Source of the DNA: Flavobacterium sp.
GTDB taxonomy: Bacteria > Bacteroidota > Bacteroidia > Flavobacteriales > Flavobacteriaceae
DNA: 64,000 bases
Assembly: GCA_021740105.1 (NCBI GenBank)
Contig: JAIPAM010000006.1
Span: forward strand, 1 to 64,000
Direction: 5' to 3'
Shown here in pieces: positions 1-8,639 of the stretch (positions are counted from its first letter, which is position 1; each line of letters opens with the position of its first letter). The position numbers and the translations under genes were made by a program. The notes beneath the pieces were generated by a model that was not told where the DNA came from, ran no database searches, and saw only the letters and a list, made by a program, of their open reading frames with translations.

Positions 1-13
1 AAAAAAAGGTTAC

Positions 14-21
14 TATATTTG
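14..21 (+). promoter_or_regulatory. Putative -7 box of tRNA-Ser promoter
   Basis: TATATTTG matches the Bacteroidetes -7 consensus TAnnTTTG and lies about 32 bases before the tRNA. The matching -33 element would fall off the left edge of the window, so only half the promoter can be seen. Confidence 0.55.
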
Positions 22-53
22 CAACCGCATTCAGCAAAAGGGTGCGACTTATT

Positions 54-138
54 GGAGAAATGGCAGAGCGGTCGAATGCGGCAGTCTTGAAAACTGTTGA
101 CTGTAACAGGTCCGGGGGTTCGAATCCCTCTTTCTCCG
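54..138 (+). tRNA. tRNA-Ser (anticodon UGA)
   Basis: The sequence folds as a class II tRNA. A 7-bp acceptor stem pairs GGAGAAA with TTTCTCC, the anticodon loop is CTTGAAA with anticodon TGA, a long variable arm follows, and the T loop contains GGTTCGAATCC. The discriminator base is G, as expected for serine tRNAs. The 3' CCA is not encoded. Its length of 85 nt suits tRNA-Ser. It has a -7 promoter box upstream and a strong terminator directly downstream, so it is probably transcribed alone. It reads UCA and related UCN serine codons. Confidence 0.95.
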
Positions 139-142
139 CAAC

Positions 143-175
143 AAAAAACCCGAAACGTGAGTTTCGGGTTTTTTT
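143..175 (+). terminator. Rho-independent terminator of tRNA-Ser
   Basis: A perfect inverted repeat, AACCCGAAAC / GTTTCGGGTT with a short loop, is followed by a run of T. It begins five bases after the tRNA. The remaining bases up to the photolyase stop at 318 show nothing else. Confidence 0.92.
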
Positions 176-317
176 ATTTCTTCCCCCTCCAAAGGTTACT
201 TTTGAGAATGAGGAAGAAATAAAAAAAGCCAACAAAAATTTATTTTGGTTTGGGTTTTCGTTTAGGAACCCCTATCTGGAATCAAGGAATAATCTCTTTA
301 AAGTGATACTATTAAAA

Positions 318-1802
318 TTATGTTTTCTTTAATTTCCGATTTGGATTATTAACGTGTTTTTGTAAAATTCTTTTTCCTTCTTGCTTTACATCGTCTTTTT
401 TTCGAAAACTCCAAACAATATCAGTAGCCCGTTTTCTAGTTTCTTCAATATCTACAATAGGCGCAGGGTAGTCTATTCCAATGTTGCAGTTATAAAATTG
501 TTGTTCCATTTCGTTCATCTTCCAGGGTTCGTGAAGCAACTCAATTGGCACCTCCTTTAATTCAGGCAACCATTCTTTGATAAATACCCCCTCAGAATCA
601 TGCTCCTCTGAATTTTTTATTGGATTGTAAATCCGAATAGTATTTATTCCAGTAGTACCCGATTGCATTTGAATTTGAGGATAATGAATACCTGGTTCGT
701 AATCTAAAAATTGACGCGCTAAGAAATGTAATTCCCTCCAATCTTGCCATAAGTTGAAGGTAAAAAAGGAAACCACCATCGCCCGCATTCTAAAATTAAT
801 ATAGCCCGTTGCTACTAAACATCGCATGCACGCATCTACAATAGGTACCCCAGTTTTTCCCTCTTGCCAAGCTTTAATATAATCTTCATTTTTAGGCTTC
901 ACCAAAGTATCATAAGCCTTATTAATATTTTCAAATTCCATAGTACACTCGTCCTCAAATTTTTGAATAAAATGGCAATGCCAATGCAAGCGAGAAACAA
1001 AATTGAGAATTGCTCTTTTATTTTTTGAGGTTTCATAATGCTGATTCGTGTACTGATATATCATTCGCATACTAATATTTCCGTAGGTCAAATAAGGAGA
1101 CATTCGGCTGCAGCCCTTTCGACTTAATGCCGGTTTTGAGATGTGTTTACTATAATTTACATATCGTTCTTTAACAAAACTATCTAAATACCGCCAAGCC
1201 CAATATTCGCCACCCTGTTGGAAATTTTTATTGGGAGTTGTAATTTCTGTGGGCAATAATTGTCCTTTTATTGAATCATAAAATTCAGTTTGTAATTGAA
1301 TTGTTTTTAGATCGGATTCTTTCAAAATTTTAGGAGTTGCTCGCATTACTAGCTCCCAACGTTTGTCCCAATCTTGTCTCGATTTTAATTTTCGGATTAC
1401 ACCATGCATTTGAAATTCTTTCCAATGGATATCATTTTTCCGAAAGAAATCCTTCATTTCGATATCACGATTATAGGTAATTTTATTTCCAATTTCTTGA
1501 TGTGAAAAAACCGTTTTAATCTCGTATTTTTTTATTAATTCTAAAAAAACGGTTTTGACTTCGTTATGAAAAAAATAGATTTTAGAATTGGAAGGTTCTA
1601 ATTTTTTGTTTAAATCTTCTATAGATTGGTATATAAATCGCCAATGACGCGCATCTGAATCTGGATAATTCATAATGGATGGTTCAAAAAAACAAATTAA
1701 CAAAAGAGGTATTTCTGAATGATGCGCATTAAATAATGCTTCATTATCAATGATACGAAAGTCGCGTTTGAACCAAACAATATTGATAGCTTTTTTATCC
1801 AA
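318..1802 (-). CDS. Cryptochrome/photolyase-family flavoprotein, divergent
   Basis: A 494-residue member of the DNA photolyase/cryptochrome superfamily, which use FAD and blue light either to repair UV pyrimidine dimers or for signalling. The N-terminal antenna-type alpha/beta domain starts with [14 protein letters not shown] (residues about 10-23), close to the classic WFRRDLRLxDNxAL. The C-terminal FAD-binding half has [24 protein letters not shown] (near residues 320-345) and [14 protein letters not shown]. Two parts of the FAD site differ from class I photolyases. The NNGGWQW segment reads GIHYPQIQM here (near residue 370), so the asparagine next to flavin N5 is not recognisable. The usual RLIWREFY segment reads SRLHWHCHF. 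It stands alone and is divergent from wzc. Family membership is secure; whether it repairs CPD or 6-4 lesions, or is a cryptochrome, cannot be told from the sequence. Confidence 0.88.
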   Translation of the reverse strand: MDKKAINIVWFKRDFRIIDNEALFNAHHSEIPLLLICFFEPSIMNYPDSDARHWRFIYQSIEDLNKKLEPSNSKIYFFHNEVKTVFLELIKKYEIKTVFSHQEIGNKITYNRDIEMKDFFRKNDIHWKEFQMHGVIRKLKSRQDWDKRWELVMRATPKILKESDLKTIQLQTEFYDSIKGQLLPTEITTPNKNFQQGGEYWAWRYLDSFVKERYVNYSKHISKPALSRKGCSRMSPYLTYGNISMRMIYQYTNQHYETSKNKRAILNFVSRLHWHCHFIQKFEDECTMEFENINKAYDTLVKPKNEDYIKAWQEGKTGVPIVDACMRCLVATGYINFRMRAMVVSFFTFNLWQDWRELHFLARQFLDYEPGIHYPQIQMQSGTTGINTIRIYNPIKNSEEHDSEGVFIKEWLPELKEVPIELLHEPWKMNEMEQQFYNCNIGIDYPAPIVDIEETRKRATDIVWSFRKKDDVKQEGKRILQKHVNNPNRKLKKT

Positions 1803-2132
1803 TGGTAAGAATTGTATTTTTTAATGACCTTGGTAAATCAAGAACAATTTTTATTTTTTTTAATTATTCAAAAATACTTTTTTGAGTTGAGTCAATTAAA
1901 ACATAAAAGTAACTAATTTCACTTTATATTGGGCTTAAATAGATTAAAGAATTAAATCAGAAATCCAATATATAATCAATTTTAATTGTAATTCTTAATT
2001 AAGAATTATAAATTTGTTTTTTTTAATATCTCGACGATTTCATTTTGTTCATCTGTTAAATTTTTAATAGCAAATAGTTATTCATCCCGTATTGTTCTAT
2101 AAACAAAATAATAACACAATTCAATCTTTTAA
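1803..2132. other. 330-bp intergenic region between photolyase and wzc
   Basis: AT-rich divergent intergenic region. It holds the wzc promoter/palindrome at 1986-2016, described separately. I see no ORF or RNA gene, and no convincing promoter for the photolyase. Confidence 0.7.
1986..2016 (+). promoter_or_regulatory. wzc promoter with a 20-bp palindromic spacer
   Basis: TTG at 1986-1988 and TAAATTTG at 2009-2016 are separated by exactly 20 bases and match the Bacteroidetes promoter consensus (-33 TTG, -7 TAnnTTTG). The whole spacer, 1989-2008, is a perfect 20-bp palindrome, TAATTCTTAATTAAGAATTA. Transcription would start near 2022 and give a leader of about 110 nt before the wzc ATG. A dyad filling the spacer is a natural operator position for a dimeric regulator; that role is inferred. 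Confidence 0.7.
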
Positions 2133-4508
2133 ATGGAAAGCAATAAAATTCAAACTAATATTAAGGATCAAGTTCTCAATTATTTGGCTTATTGGAGATG
2201 GTTCTGTTTGTCGATAATTATTTCTTTGATAGTTTCGAATTTTTATTTGCGTTACACTGCGGATATCTATCACACTGAAGCAAAGATTGAAGTTTTAGAC
2301 AACAATGAAAATGGTTTTAAACTACCAAACCAAGGAATTTCAATTTTTGGCGATAAAAGTATAAATCTTGAAAATCAAATTGAGTTAATAAAATCTTCTA
2401 GAATAATTGACCAAGTGGTTGATAAATTAAATTTAACTACCGAAATATTTAGTGAGGGAAAAATTAAGAAGGTTGAGCAATGGCAAAATAGTCCTTTTCA
2501 AGTTATTTGGGCATTGCCTAAGGATTCAGTAAATAACTCATCCACTTCTTTTAATATTACAATTTCAGAAAAAGGGTATAAGTTAAATGATAACAACAAA
2601 GAATATTTGTTTGGTCAAACTAATTTTGATCATAAAATACCATTTAAACTGGATTTGAAAAATAAATATAAAGTTAATATTGGTTCTAAATATGTAGTTA
2701 ATTTAATTAAGAAAAAACAATGTCGGAAATCAATTTCTAATAATATTATAATTGATTATGTTGGTAATCAAAGTGAAATATTAAAAATTAGCTATAATGG
2801 TAATAATTTAAAAAAAATAAATGACATCGTTAATGCAATTGTAGAAGTATATCAAAATGATGGTATTGAAGACAGGCAACTTGTTTTCAAAAAGACAATT
2901 GAATTTGTCGACGAACGTTTTGTTACGCTATTTGATGAATTGAACAATATAGAAAATTCAAAAGTAAATTATGAAAAAAGTAATGAATTAAGTTACGTTC
3001 AATCTGATGCTGGTTTATTAATGGGGAATTTAAATATTTCTCGCACCAATTTTGTTAATTCATCTACGCAATTGGTTTTGTCAAAAATGATGATTTCTAC
3101 ATTAAATAAAACGGGTGATCTGGAGTTTTTACCGGCAAATATTGGACTTGAAAACACGGAAACAAATCAATTAATCGCTAATTACAATGAACAATTATTA
3201 AAGCTTAATAAATTAATTGAATCTGGTGCAGGAGAATCAAACCCTGTTATTAATGATGGCAAACGACTTCTCTTAAAGCTAAAAAATAATATTAAAACAT
3301 CGCTACACGGATATGAAAATTTCTTAGAATCTAAAAGGAACGAATTAGGAAAGATCAACAGTTTTGAAAAAGCCAGATATAGTAAAGTTCCATTGAACGA
3401 AAAAGTGATTCGATCGATTGAAAGACAGCAAACAATTAAAGAAGGTCTATATGTTTTATTGCTTCAAAAAAGAGAAGAAGCATCAATTAACATGGCTATA
3501 ACAAACCCTACAATTAAGATTATTGAATATGCCGATAATGAATCAGACCCAATTTTTCCAGATAAAAAAACAGTTTATTTAATAGCGATTCTAATTGGAA
3601 TTTTATTTACTGTTACCACAATTTTCATTATTAATCAGTTGGATAACAAAATTCATAATCCAGAGGATCTTAGTGTATTATTACCTGAATTATCTGTAAT
3701 TGCTGAAATTCCATTTATTAAAGAAGAGAATAAGATAATTAATTTCTTTGACCGGTCGCCACTTTCTGAAGCCTTTAGAATATTAAGAACAAATATTAAT
3801 TTTTTATTGCAAAGTGCTAAAAATGGAAAAGTTTTGATGGTAACCTCAACTATAAAGGGGGAAGGTAAAACATTTATATCCTTGAATTTAGCCATTTCAT
3901 TATCCACTTTAGATAAAAAGGTAGTTTTAATAGGAGCAGATTTAAGAAATCCACAAATCCACAAATCATTAGGATTAGATAAATCAAGCTATATTGGCTT
4001 GACTAATTATTTATCTGATTATGAAGTTTTAAAAAATAATATTATTATAAGAAATTTTGATAAAAATTTAAAGTTTGATTTAATTATGTCGGGTCTAATC
4101 CCTCCGAATCCTTCTGAATTATTATCCAATGGGAAGTTAGAAAGTTTATTAGATGACTTAAAAAAGGAGTACGATTATATTATTATTGATACTGCACCAA
4201 CACTATTAGTTACAGATACATCAATTATTTCAAATTTGGCCGATACCTTACTATATGTCACCAGAGCAAATTATACGGAGAAAAAATTAATTAAATTTAT
4301 TGCTAAAATTAAAGAATCACTATCTATTAAAAGTATGGGTGTAATTTTAAATAATGTAGGTGAAAAGCAAGGCTATGGCTATGGCTATAGCTATAATTAT
4401 AAATATTCGTATAATTATGGTTATGAATATGGGTATGGAGTTACCAAAACGAAACAAAAGTCTAGTTTATTAAAAAGAATCAAAAAATGGGTTAAAAAGA
4501 AGAAATAA
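2133..4508 (+). CDS. wzc: Wzc-type polysaccharide co-polymerase with BY-kinase domain
   Basis: A 791-residue inner-membrane protein that controls chain length and export of capsule or exopolysaccharide and autophosphorylates on tyrosine. The N-terminal Wzz part has a first membrane segment near residues 25-42, a long periplasmic coiled region and a second membrane segment near 478-498. The cytoplasmic kinase shows Walker A STIKGEGKT (about 570), Walker A' VLIGADLRNPQ (about 597) and Walker B DYIIIDTAP (about 680). The tail (about 746-770) alternates tyrosine with another residue about eleven times (GYGYGYSYNYKYSYNYGY...), giving an unusually dense phosphoacceptor cluster. Kinase and co-polymerase are fused in one chain, as in Gram-negative Wzc. 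It is convergent with the polysaccharide gene run and separated from it by only 18 bp. Confidence 0.93.
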   Translation: MESNKIQTNIKDQVLNYLAYWRWFCLSIIISLIVSNFYLRYTADIYHTEAKIEVLDNNENGFKLPNQGISIFGDKSINLENQIELIKSSRIIDQVVDKLNLTTEIFSEGKIKKVEQWQNSPFQVIWALPKDSVNNSSTSFNITISEKGYKLNDNNKEYLFGQTNFDHKIPFKLDLKNKYKVNIGSKYVVNLIKKKQCRKSISNNIIIDYVGNQSEILKISYNGNNLKKINDIVNAIVEVYQNDGIEDRQLVFKKTIEFVDERFVTLFDELNNIENSKVNYEKSNELSYVQSDAGLLMGNLNISRTNFVNSSTQLVLSKMMISTLNKTGDLEFLPANIGLENTETNQLIANYNEQLLKLNKLIESGAGESNPVINDGKRLLLKLKNNIKTSLHGYENFLESKRNELGKINSFEKARYSKVPLNEKVIRSIERQQTIKEGLYVLLLQKREEASINMAITNPTIKIIEYADNESDPIFPDKKTVYLIAILIGILFTVTTIFIINQLDNKIHNPEDLSVLLPELSVIAEIPFIKEENKIINFFDRSPLSEAFRILRTNINFLLQSAKNGKVLMVTSTIKGEGKTFISLNLAISLSTLDKKVVLIGADLRNPQIHKSLGLDKSSYIGLTNYLSDYEVLKNNIIIRNFDKNLKFDLIMSGLIPPNPSELLSNGKLESLLDDLKKEYDYIIIDTAPTLLVTDTSIISNLADTLLYVTRANYTEKKLIKFIAKIKESLSIKSMGVILNNVGEKQGYGYGYSYNYKYSYNYGYEYGYGVTKTKQKSSLLKRIKKWVKKKK

Positions 4509-4526
4509 CCCAATCACTTTTTTAAA

Positions 4527-5795
4527 TTATTTATTTGAATTAAAAAAAAGGAAAAGCAAGCTTAATAGATAATTTGACAAATTAATTTGCCTAAGTTTTA
4601 CCGGAAGATATTTTTTGTATAGTTTTATTTCATTTTTATAGTTAAAATCATTTTCTAATTCTCTGTATTCTTCCAAAATAATATTCCAAACTTTTTTTTG
4701 TTCATACCTCGAGGTAATTAAGTGTCTTGATGATGATTTTAGTTTTTCGTATAGCAATGGATCGTTACAAAAATTATTCATTGCATTTTCTAGGTCAGTA
4801 CTATTTTTTGATTCAATTAACAAACCATTAATTTTATCGATAATTATTTCGTTACAGCCATTAATATTGGTTACAATTGAAGGCAAACCCATTGCACCTG
4901 CTTGCATAACTACATTTGGAAATCCTTCTCTGTAGCTAGGTAATACTAAGCAATTACTGATAGATAGGTATGGACGAATATCGTTTTGATACCCAACTGC
5001 AAGTATATTTTTATTTGAATTTATTTCAGTTAGAGTTTCTTCTGTTAAAGGGTCTAGTTCGTTTTCTTGGTGCCCAACCAAAAGTAACTTTATGTTTGAA
5101 TTGTATGCTAACATTTTTTTAAAAGCAATAACTAATTCATTTATTCCTTTGTCACCCACTAATCTGCCTACAAATACAAAAACAAAGTCTTGTTTTCTTA
5201 TTCCTAGTTTTTTTATTAATTCTTCTTTAGTTGGTTCAGCAATGTTACTATTTGAAAAATAACTAGTGTCTATCCCATTGGTACTTCCGTTGGCTAATAT
5301 TTTAATCTTATCTTTATTTATGAAATTATTTTCTAGTATAAAGTCACGCATTCCAGCAGAATTAGAGTAAACGTTGGTCGCACATGAATAGGTTAATTTC
5401 TCAACAAAAATTAATATTTTTTGTTTTATACCAGAGGCCTCCATTAAAGGCAAACCTGCGACTGTGTGCAAACGTAGAGGAACATTGGCAATTTTTGCAG
5501 CCATCATTGAGATAATGCCTGCTTTTGGGGTATGTGAATGAACAATTAGTGGTTTTGTTCTTAACAAATATTTTGTTAATTTGATTAAAGATATTAAATC
5601 ATTTAAAGGAGTAATTCTTCGCGACATTTCAAGATGGTGGTAGTCAACATTTTCTTTTAAAGCGCACTGTTTTAAATAGTCAATATCTGAAGAAACAGCT
5701 GTTACATTGTAATAATTAGCCATATAGGACAGTTGTCCTTCAAGTAATTTATCTAAAGATAATGGGACCGTTGTAACGCGTATTAATTTTTCCAT
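4527..5795 (-). CDS. GT4-type glycosyltransferase
   Basis: A 422-residue GT-B fold glycosyltransferase, probably adding a sugar to the lipid-linked repeat unit at the cytoplasmic face of the membrane. The N-terminus (TTVPLSLDKLLEGQLSYM) resembles the CapM/PglA-like subgroup, and HSHTPKAGIISMMAAKIA is typical of the acceptor domain. The donor domain has VFVGRLVGDKG and the motif YREGFPNVVMQAGAMGLPSIV (near residue 288). The second glutamate of the usual E-x7-E motif is glutamine here. It is the last gene of the minus-strand polysaccharide run but is separated from the next gene upstream by 427 bp and has its own promoter-like element, so it may be transcribed independently. The exact sugar is unknown. 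Confidence 0.88.
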   Translation of the reverse strand: MEKLIRVTTVPLSLDKLLEGQLSYMANYYNVTAVSSDIDYLKQCALKENVDYHHLEMSRRITPLNDLISLIKLTKYLLRTKPLIVHSHTPKAGIISMMAAKIANVPLRLHTVAGLPLMEASGIKQKILIFVEKLTYSCATNVYSNSAGMRDFILENNFINKDKIKILANGSTNGIDTSYFSNSNIAEPTKEELIKKLGIRKQDFVFVFVGRLVGDKGINELVIAFKKMLAYNSNIKLLLVGHQENELDPLTEETLTEINSNKNILAVGYQNDIRPYLSISNCLVLPSYREGFPNVVMQAGAMGLPSIVTNINGCNEIIIDKINGLLIESKNSTDLENAMNNFCNDPLLYEKLKSSSRHLITSRYEQKKVWNIILEEYRELENDFNYKNEIKLYKKYLPVKLRQINLSNYLLSLLFLFFNSNK

Positions 5796-6222
5796 AAAAT
5801 AATTTAAACACCTTGGTGTTTATTATTTCACAAATATATAATCATAAATGTTGATGTAAAACAGGTGATGTTCGATTTTACAAATTGATAAAATTTAAAT
5901 TTTCAATATTTCTTAATAATTAAATTTACAATTAAAAAATTAATTGAATTTTGTCTTTAATAATACCGCTTAATACGTTAACTCAGTAAAAGCTATATTA
6001 CTAAAGGCCTTATTTTTAACAATAATTAATTATTATTTATAAATGGAGATTTCTTTTTTCTGACTTTCAATCACAAAAATGCTTCATTAATTTAAACAAG
6101 TTGTTCAAATAATACTTTATATAATATTATTAAAACGTTAATAAATTCAAATATAAAAAAGTGATTTAATTTTAATTTTACATTATATTAAAATTTAATA
6201 AACAATAGATTGGATTTATTAT
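5796..6222. other. 427-bp AT-rich intergenic region inside the polysaccharide locus
   Basis: The region is extremely AT-rich. Near its left end lie a -7-like box and a short inverted repeat, listed separately. In the rest I see no ORF of convincing length, no RNA gene and no terminator with a clear T-tract. It could be the remnant of a lost gene, but no protein similarity is recognisable. Confidence 0.6.
5805..5838 (-). promoter_or_regulatory. Putative promoter -7 box and adjacent inverted repeat upstream of the GT4 gene
   Basis: On the minus strand TATATTTG (plus-strand 5831-5838) matches the -7 consensus and sits about 36 bases before the ATG at 5795. A clear -33 TTG at the right distance is missing. 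Immediately downstream, around the expected start of transcription, is an inverted repeat TAAACACC-TT-GGTGTTTA (5805-5822). It could be an operator or a 5' mRNA hairpin. Confidence 0.4.
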
Positions 6223-7380
6223 TTATTGTTCCTCTTCTGCGACCAATTTTTCATTTTGTATATAGGAAAAATGCCATAAAAAGAAAATTATTAATCCTGG
6301 CAAAAACATATTTCTCATCCTAATCATTATACCTAAATTTCCTAAAGACTGCGAAAATGCAAATGTCCCTAATAATAAAAAATAGATCATTCCTTGTAAA
6401 AGAAAAGGGGCATTTCTAAATGATTCTAATGATTTTTTTGAGAACCATTTAATAGTTAAAAATAATAAAATTGAATTTTCTGTGGCCGCAAGTAAAGAGG
6501 GAAAACTATTGATGTCGAATACAAAGGGTCTAAATAAGAAAGAGAAAACTTTAACAATTATTGGTGAATTGGATATATTTATAGCTGATCCGGTATGTGA
6601 ACGAGATAATAATGATACTTTAGTTGTTGAAAATTCTTGGAAAGCATCTAAAGAAGCTTCTTCAATTTTTGAAAATTTTAAAACCAATGGTAAAATTAGA
6701 AAAGCAATTCCTATGAAGCTTCCAAAAAATACCACTCGCTGGAAAAAAGATAATTTATTTCCCGAAAAGTAGGCAAAACCAAAGCCCAATAACATAAACA
6801 AAGTGATGTGGGGTCGAATAAAATAGGATAATACTAACCCAATAACAATAAAATTAATTCTTTTTATTGGAGTTAATAATCCATAACTAAATAGGGCAAT
6901 ACATAAAAATAAAAGTGAGTCTTTACCTACTGCACAACTCCAAAAATGCAAATTGGGTAGAAAAAACAATAAAGGAAATAAGTAGTAACCATTAACTTTT
7001 GAATTTTTTGGAATTAACTCGATTGCAATTAAATAAAAATAAGTTAAACCTACAAAACCAATCAATGTATAAATCATTGTTCCAGAAAAATACGAGAGAT
7101 CAAGTACCTTGGCGGGGAAATAATTTAACGCTCTTACAAAATAAGTGCCTTTGTCATTTTTAAAAAAATGAACAAATTCTTCATACGTTAATTTTTTTGA
7201 ACTGCCCCAATATCCTATGGCATCACCCTTTACAAAAAAGCAATAATAAATACCAAAAAAAAAGTGATAAATAAATAAATAGCCAAGATTTGTATAATTA
7301 TTTTCAGATACTTTTTTTTTGAATTGGTTCAAAAATAAATAGCCAAAGAGTAGCAATAATAATATTACAATGACATCCAT
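6223..7380 (-). CDS. Polytopic membrane protein, probable Wzy-like polysaccharide polymerase
   Basis: A 385-residue protein made almost entirely of hydrophobic segments, about ten by eye, starting at the very N-terminus. It has a larger soluble loop near residues 45-85 (DAIGYWGSSKKLTYEEF) and a late loop around 245-270. The segment GKDSLLFLCIALFSYG and the arginine-rich RPHITLF and MIRMRNMF pieces are typical of poorly conserved O-antigen-polymerase or EpsG-like proteins of Bacteroidetes. Wzy enzymes polymerise undecaprenyl-linked repeat units on the periplasmic side and would complete the Wzx/Wzc pathway seen here. No other gene in the locus could be the polymerase, which supports the guess, but sequence alone does not prove it. 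Confidence 0.65.
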   Translation of the reverse strand: MDVIVILLLLLFGYLFLNQFKKKVSENNYTNLGYLFIYHFFFGIYYCFFVKGDAIGYWGSSKKLTYEEFVHFFKNDKGTYFVRALNYFPAKVLDLSYFSGTMIYTLIGFVGLTYFYLIAIELIPKNSKVNGYYLFPLLFFLPNLHFWSCAVGKDSLLFLCIALFSYGLLTPIKRINFIVIGLVLSYFIRPHITLFMLLGFGFAYFSGNKLSFFQRVVFFGSFIGIAFLILPLVLKFSKIEEASLDAFQEFSTTKVSLLSRSHTGSAINISNSPIIVKVFSFLFRPFVFDINSFPSLLAATENSILLFLTIKWFSKKSLESFRNAPFLLQGMIYFLLLGTFAFSQSLGNLGIMIRMRNMFLPGLIIFFLWHFSYIQNEKLVAEEEQ

Positions 7381-7583
7381 ATTAGAGTGTTAATTTTATT
7401 TTAACAATTCGGACAATTTATAGATTAAAAATATTTTTAATTATATGAATTAATAGTAAATAAACATTGCAATATATAATAATTAAAATATAATAAAAAC
7501 TAAAGAAACTTATTTTTCTTAAAAATGGTAAATTATTTAATTGATTATAAGTAGTTTTTAGAAAAGGATGTTTTTATTACATT

Positions 7584-8639
7584 TCAAATGTTTCTTAGTA
7601 TCACAAACAATTTTTTATAATTGACTTGTGTGGAATAATTATTCGAAGCTATTTTTTTACCTTTTTCTCCCAAAAATATTCGCAAATTTTCATCTTCAAT
7701 CAATTTACCCAATGTACTCATCCATTCTTTTTCAGAAGTAACTAAAAAACCATTTTCACCATTTACAATTACTTCCTTATTCATTCCTACCGCAGAAGCA
7801 ACTACCGGAATTCCACAACCCATATATTGAATTATTTTGAAAGCACATTTTCCCAATTCCCATAGATTATTTTCTAATGGCATAATTCCAATATCAAATC
7901 TAGAAATTAGTTCAACTTCTGTTTCCTCTTTCCAAGGGATATATTTTATAAATCCGTTTGTAAGGGGTTCTTTTTTAGCGCCAACAATTTGCAATTCGAA
8001 ATCATACTTTAGCGCCAGTGCATTCAAAATCGGGATACTATTTTCTACATATTTGTATGTGGTTGGCGATCCAATCCAACCTATAATTATTTTATTACTT
8101 TTATTTTGAAATTTAGTATCATATAATTCCATATCAATTGCAGTTGGTAGAATTGTAATTTTTTTTGCACCTGACATATTTGCTTTGGTTGCTAAATAAT
8201 CGTTGCCTGCTAACACATGATTACTGAATTTCATTACATTTCCTATCTTATTTTTTAATAAAAATCGAATGATTTTATTTGGATGCAAATCATAATTATG
8301 AAAAATAGCATCATCATAATCAACTATGTATTTTACATTAAAAACAAAAAGTAATTTCTCAAACCAACTAAAAAAATAGGGAAACAATTCTTTTTCGATG
8401 ATTACTTTATCATAACTATAAATTGTAAATAATTTTTTTAAGCGATTCAAATAAAAGGAAGCAATTTTTATTTTTGAAATTGGTTTTTTTGCATATAAAA
8501 GTTCTAAATATTCTGCGTCAAAAAATGGCGAAACTATAACTTCAATTCCATCATTTACCAATAGAGGAAAATACTGGTAACTTCGCATTCGGCTACTTGC
8601 ACCGTTTCGACTATATTTGGTTAAATAGAGTACTTTCAT
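7584..8639 (-). CDS. GT4-type glycosyltransferase
   Basis: A 351-residue GT-B glycosyltransferase. It begins MKVLYLTKYSRNGASSRMRSY, a nucleotide-binding start common in this family. The donor half has IIIGWIGSPTTYKYV (around residue 185) and LGKCAFKIIQYMGCGIPVVAS (around 265), the nucleotide-sugar-binding segment. Its ATG overlaps the stop of the upstream gene by four bases (ATGA), so the two are translationally coupled. About 200 bp of empty AT-rich DNA separates it from the Wzy-like gene downstream. Its sugar and linkage are not predictable. Confidence 0.87.
   Translation of the reverse strand: MKVLYLTKYSRNGASSRMRSYQYFPLLVNDGIEVIVSPFFDAEYLELLYAKKPISKIKIASFYLNRLKKLFTIYSYDKVIIEKELFPYFFSWFEKLLFVFNVKYIVDYDDAIFHNYDLHPNKIIRFLLKNKIGNVMKFSNHVLAGNDYLATKANMSGAKKITILPTAIDMELYDTKFQNKSNKIIIGWIGSPTTYKYVENSIPILNALALKYDFELQIVGAKKEPLTNGFIKYIPWKEETEVELISRFDIGIMPLENNLWELGKCAFKIIQYMGCGIPVVASAVGMNKEVIVNGENGFLVTSEKEWMSTLGKLIEDENLRIFLGEKGKKIASNNYSTQVNYKKLFVILRNI

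Noticed and set aside
42-332. 96-residue ORF across the tRNA region
   Set aside because: It reads through the tRNA-Ser and its terminator; the protein has no family resemblance.
3653-3964. 103-residue minus-strand ORF inside wzc
   Set aside because: Shadow of the conserved Wzc kinase region in the other strand; no promoter or family features.
5796-6222. Hidden or broken gene in the 427-bp gap
   Set aside because: No frame longer than a few dozen codons and no recognisable residues of a glycosyltransferase or transposase.
6482-6772. 96-residue plus-strand ORF inside the Wzy-like gene
   Set aside because: Antisense shadow of membrane helices; the minus-strand frame has the clear membrane-protein pattern.
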